This document shows, piece after piece, positions 61,869-64,000 of a stretch of 64,000 bases of DNA. Source of the stretch: Opitutaceae bacterium (GTDB taxonomy: Bacteria; Verrucomicrobiota; Verrucomicrobiia; Opitutales; Opitutaceae); NCBI GenBank assembly GCA_002694885.1, contig NZNM01000140.1, forward strand, positions 1 through 64,000, written 5' to 3'. The translations under genes were made by a program, and so were the position numbers. The notes below the pieces were generated by a model, which was not told where the DNA came from, did no database searches, and saw nothing but the letters and a program-made list of their open reading frames with translations. Position 1 is the first letter of the stretch; every line of letters starts with the position of its first letter.

Positions 61869-63167
61869 ATGTCGTCGTATCTCCTTTTCGCTTTAGCGGC
61901 CCTGGTTGCGGTCATTTTCGCCTTAAAATACTATAAACAAAAAAGGGCGATTCGTCTACTGGCGGAGTCATTGTCCACTCGAACGTCGATCTTGACTCAT
62001 TCTAAGGAGTTTCGAGGGACGAACGAGAATTGGATTCGCCTAGTAGAAGAGCTGAATTCGCTATTGAGCGACATCGATCGGCTAGAAAAGCAAAGCTCGG
62101 ATCGGCTCAGGCAGATCGAAACGACGCTTGGAAACATCCAAGAAGGCGTTCTCATCATTGATCGCGACAACTACATTTTGCTAGTCAACGATGCGTTAAC
62201 CAAAGACTTCGAAGTTTTGAACGACAGCGTCGGCAAACGCGTGGAAAGCGCCCTGCATAGTTCGGAGTTTCTGGAATTTATCCGTGTAGTGAAACGGGAT
62301 GAAGGGGGTATTGGCCGGGAGATCGTTTTTTCGGAGCCAGAACAGGATATTTGGATGGAAGTGTCTGCTTCTAGATTGGAGGCTGCAGAGGAGGGAAAGG
62401 CGCCATGGTATCTCTTTGTCCTTCATAATATTACGCGCTTGAAGGTGTTGGAAAACATGCGGAAGCAATTCGTAGCCAACGCATCTCACGAGCTCAAGAC
62501 GCCGGTTTCAGTGATCAAGGGGTACGCGGAGACCTTGGTCGGAGATCATGGAAGCATGGTCGAAGAAGATCAGCTAAGGTTTCTCGACGTGATTCATCGC
62601 CACGCGGAGCGGTTGGCTCTGTTGATCAATGACCTTCTGAGTTTGTCTCGCTTGGAAAACGAGTCTCCATCGTTGCATTGGTCCAATGCGGATATTTTCA
62701 ACTGGATTAAGGAAGTTTCTTTCGATTACGGGCAAAGTTTGAAGGCTGATGGCCGCGATTTGATTATCGACCTGCCAGCAGGCGAATCGGCAACCGTACG
62801 AATCGACGTAGTGAAGATCCGCCAGGTACTGGATAATCTGATCGAGAACGCCCGCAAATACACCCCCGCTGAAGGCAAAATACGACTAGGGTGCACGGTG
62901 ATTAATAAGGCGGTAGATATTTGGGTTGAAGATGAGGGCCCGGGAGTTCCCAAGATGGACGTGGCCAAGATCTTCGAGAGGTTTTATCGCGTCGATAAAG
63001 GGCGTTCTAGGGACACGGGAGGCACGGGGCTTGGGCTGAGTATCGTCAAGCATATCGTGGAATGGCATAAAGGGCGCGTTTGGGCAGAAAACATAGACGG
63101 CAGGGGACTGCGGGTCACATTTCGCTTACCAATCGTGGAGATGCCTGCTAAAGCGGAGGTGGTTTAG
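61869..63167 (+). CDS. phoR: PhoR-like sensor histidine kinase
   Basis: PAS-like region, FVANASHELKTPVSVIKGYAETL H-box, GTGLGLSIVKHIVEWHKGRVW; 15 nt after phoB. Confidence 0.85.
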   Translation: MSSYLLFALAALVAVIFALKYYKQKRAIRLLAESLSTRTSILTHSKEFRGTNENWIRLVEELNSLLSDIDRLEKQSSDRLRQIETTLGNIQEGVLIIDRDNYILLVNDALTKDFEVLNDSVGKRVESALHSSEFLEFIRVVKRDEGGIGREIVFSEPEQDIWMEVSASRLEAAEEGKAPWYLFVLHNITRLKVLENMRKQFVANASHELKTPVSVIKGYAETLVGDHGSMVEEDQLRFLDVIHRHAERLALLINDLLSLSRLENESPSLHWSNADIFNWIKEVSFDYGQSLKADGRDLIIDLPAGESATVRIDVVKIRQVLDNLIENARKYTPAEGKIRLGCTVINKAVDIWVEDEGPGVPKMDVAKIFERFYRVDKGRSRDTGGTGLGLSIVKHIVEWHKGRVWAENIDGRGLRVTFRLPIVEMPAKAEVV

Positions 63168-63221
63168 AACTTCGATCCGAACCTCAGGTATTATGGGGCG
63201 CGCCGTTTTTTAGAACGGTTC

Positions 63222-63848
63222 TTGGTTGCCCTGTTGGGTCTCCGGATTTTTATGCCCGCCAAAGTGGTTTCTGAAGTCCATAAGAAGCATGTAGAGGCTC
63301 GCCAGGCGAGACTCAAAAAGGAGCTGGATTCCGTTCTTGGCAGTGTCGATCGGTTAGGCCTGGAGATTGGATGCGGTCATGGACATTGGTTAACCGATTT
63401 CGCGGCTAGTCAAAATAGCGGATTCTTTCTTGGGGTCGATCTGATTGGCGACAGGATTGAAAGGGCGAACCGCAAGGCCCAGCGAGCGGAGCTTGATAAC
63501 ATCGCTTTCATCAAGGCCGAGGCCTCGGAATTGATCGAGCTTTTGCCCAGAGGGGTATCGATTGAAGCTGTCTATCTTCTCTTTCCCGATCCTTGGCCGA
63601 AAAAGCGGCATTGGAAGAATCGGCTGGTAAATCCTGCGTTTTTAGAGCGATTGGCCGATCGGTGCTCGCGGGATTGCAGTCTCTATTTCCGTACGGACCA
63701 TGAAGAGTATTTCGACTGGGCATTGGACACCTTGGAATCTGTGGACTCCTGGAGCTTAATCGACGGAGCGGAATGGCCCTTCGAGCGAGAGACCGTTTTT
63801 CAAGCCAAGGCCCAGAGCTATCAATCTTTGGTGGCCGAAAGAGCTTAG
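63222..63848 (+). CDS. trmB: tRNA (guanine-N7-)-methyltransferase
   Basis: LEIGCGHGHWLTDFA, FLGVDLIGDRIERA, VYLLFPDPWPKKRHWKNRLVNPAFL. Confidence 0.95.
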   Translation: MVALLGLRIFMPAKVVSEVHKKHVEARQARLKKELDSVLGSVDRLGLEIGCGHGHWLTDFAASQNSGFFLGVDLIGDRIERANRKAQRAELDNIAFIKAEASELIELLPRGVSIEAVYLLFPDPWPKKRHWKNRLVNPAFLERLADRCSRDCSLYFRTDHEEYFDWALDTLESVDSWSLIDGAEWPFERETVFQAKAQSYQSLVAERA

Positions 63849-63854
63849 GCTCCT

Positions 63855-64000
63855 TTAGCTGTAGAACGCTAGAGCGACGACTTGCACCACGATCGCCAGG
63901 AATAGCAAAAGAACGCAAAACAGGTAGAACGTATCGAAAGACCGACGCTTGAAGAGCGACGGGTTTTTCGGTGGAGGGTTGTATTTGCTGCGACGCGATT
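63855..64000 (-). CDS. Small single-TM membrane protein, C-terminal part (runs off the window)
   Basis: Minus-strand ...SRRSKYNPPPKNPSLFKRRSFDTFYLFCVLLLFLAIVVQVVALAFYS*. Confidence 0.55.
   Translation of the reverse strand, partial: SRRSKYNPPPKNPSLFKRRSFDTFYLFCVLLLFLAIVVQVVALAFYS

Overview
Bacterial chromosome segment, most likely Verrucomicrobiota/Opitutae (inferred from the VPDSG-CTERM signal, Opitutae-style secreted-protein domains and dispersed repeat content; not proven). From left to right: (i) a hicBA toxin-antitoxin pair and a decayed IS3-family element. (ii) An exosortase / VPDSG-CTERM protein-sorting locus (PrsT-like TPR lipoprotein, VPDSG-CTERM substrate, PrsK-like kinase, exosortase, PrsR-like sigma-54 activator, outer-membrane beta-barrel protein, and a second divergent VPDNG-CTERM protein). 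A near-consensus sigma-54 promoter with TGTAAA-N5-TTTACA upstream elements precedes the substrate gene. (iii) Nucleotide-sugar/exopolysaccharide genes, with a plant/giant-virus UER1-like epimerase-reductase in place of RmlC+RmlD. (iv) A large Ig/Fn3 secreted protein, a PilC/GspF protein and a decayed NtrC-type regulator. (v) A housekeeping stretch: carB, purU, argG, the argCJBDF cluster, rplM-rpsI, tRNA nucleotidyltransferase, transaldolase interrupted by an in-frame amber codon, pssA, dnaN, moaA, cinA, uvrC, gltB, recA, mnmE, mnmG, phoBR-like, trmB. The main unexpected observations are a perfect parS-like palindrome inside mnmG, a UvrC lacking the Fe-S cysteines and a central ~110-residue region, nonsense-interrupted tal and NtrC-like genes, families of intergenic palindromes at almost every convergent gene junction (one resembling the Pseudomonas putida REP), and three ITR-flanked intergenic inserts in the EPS locus. 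All calls come from reading sequence and the supplied translations; no searches were run.
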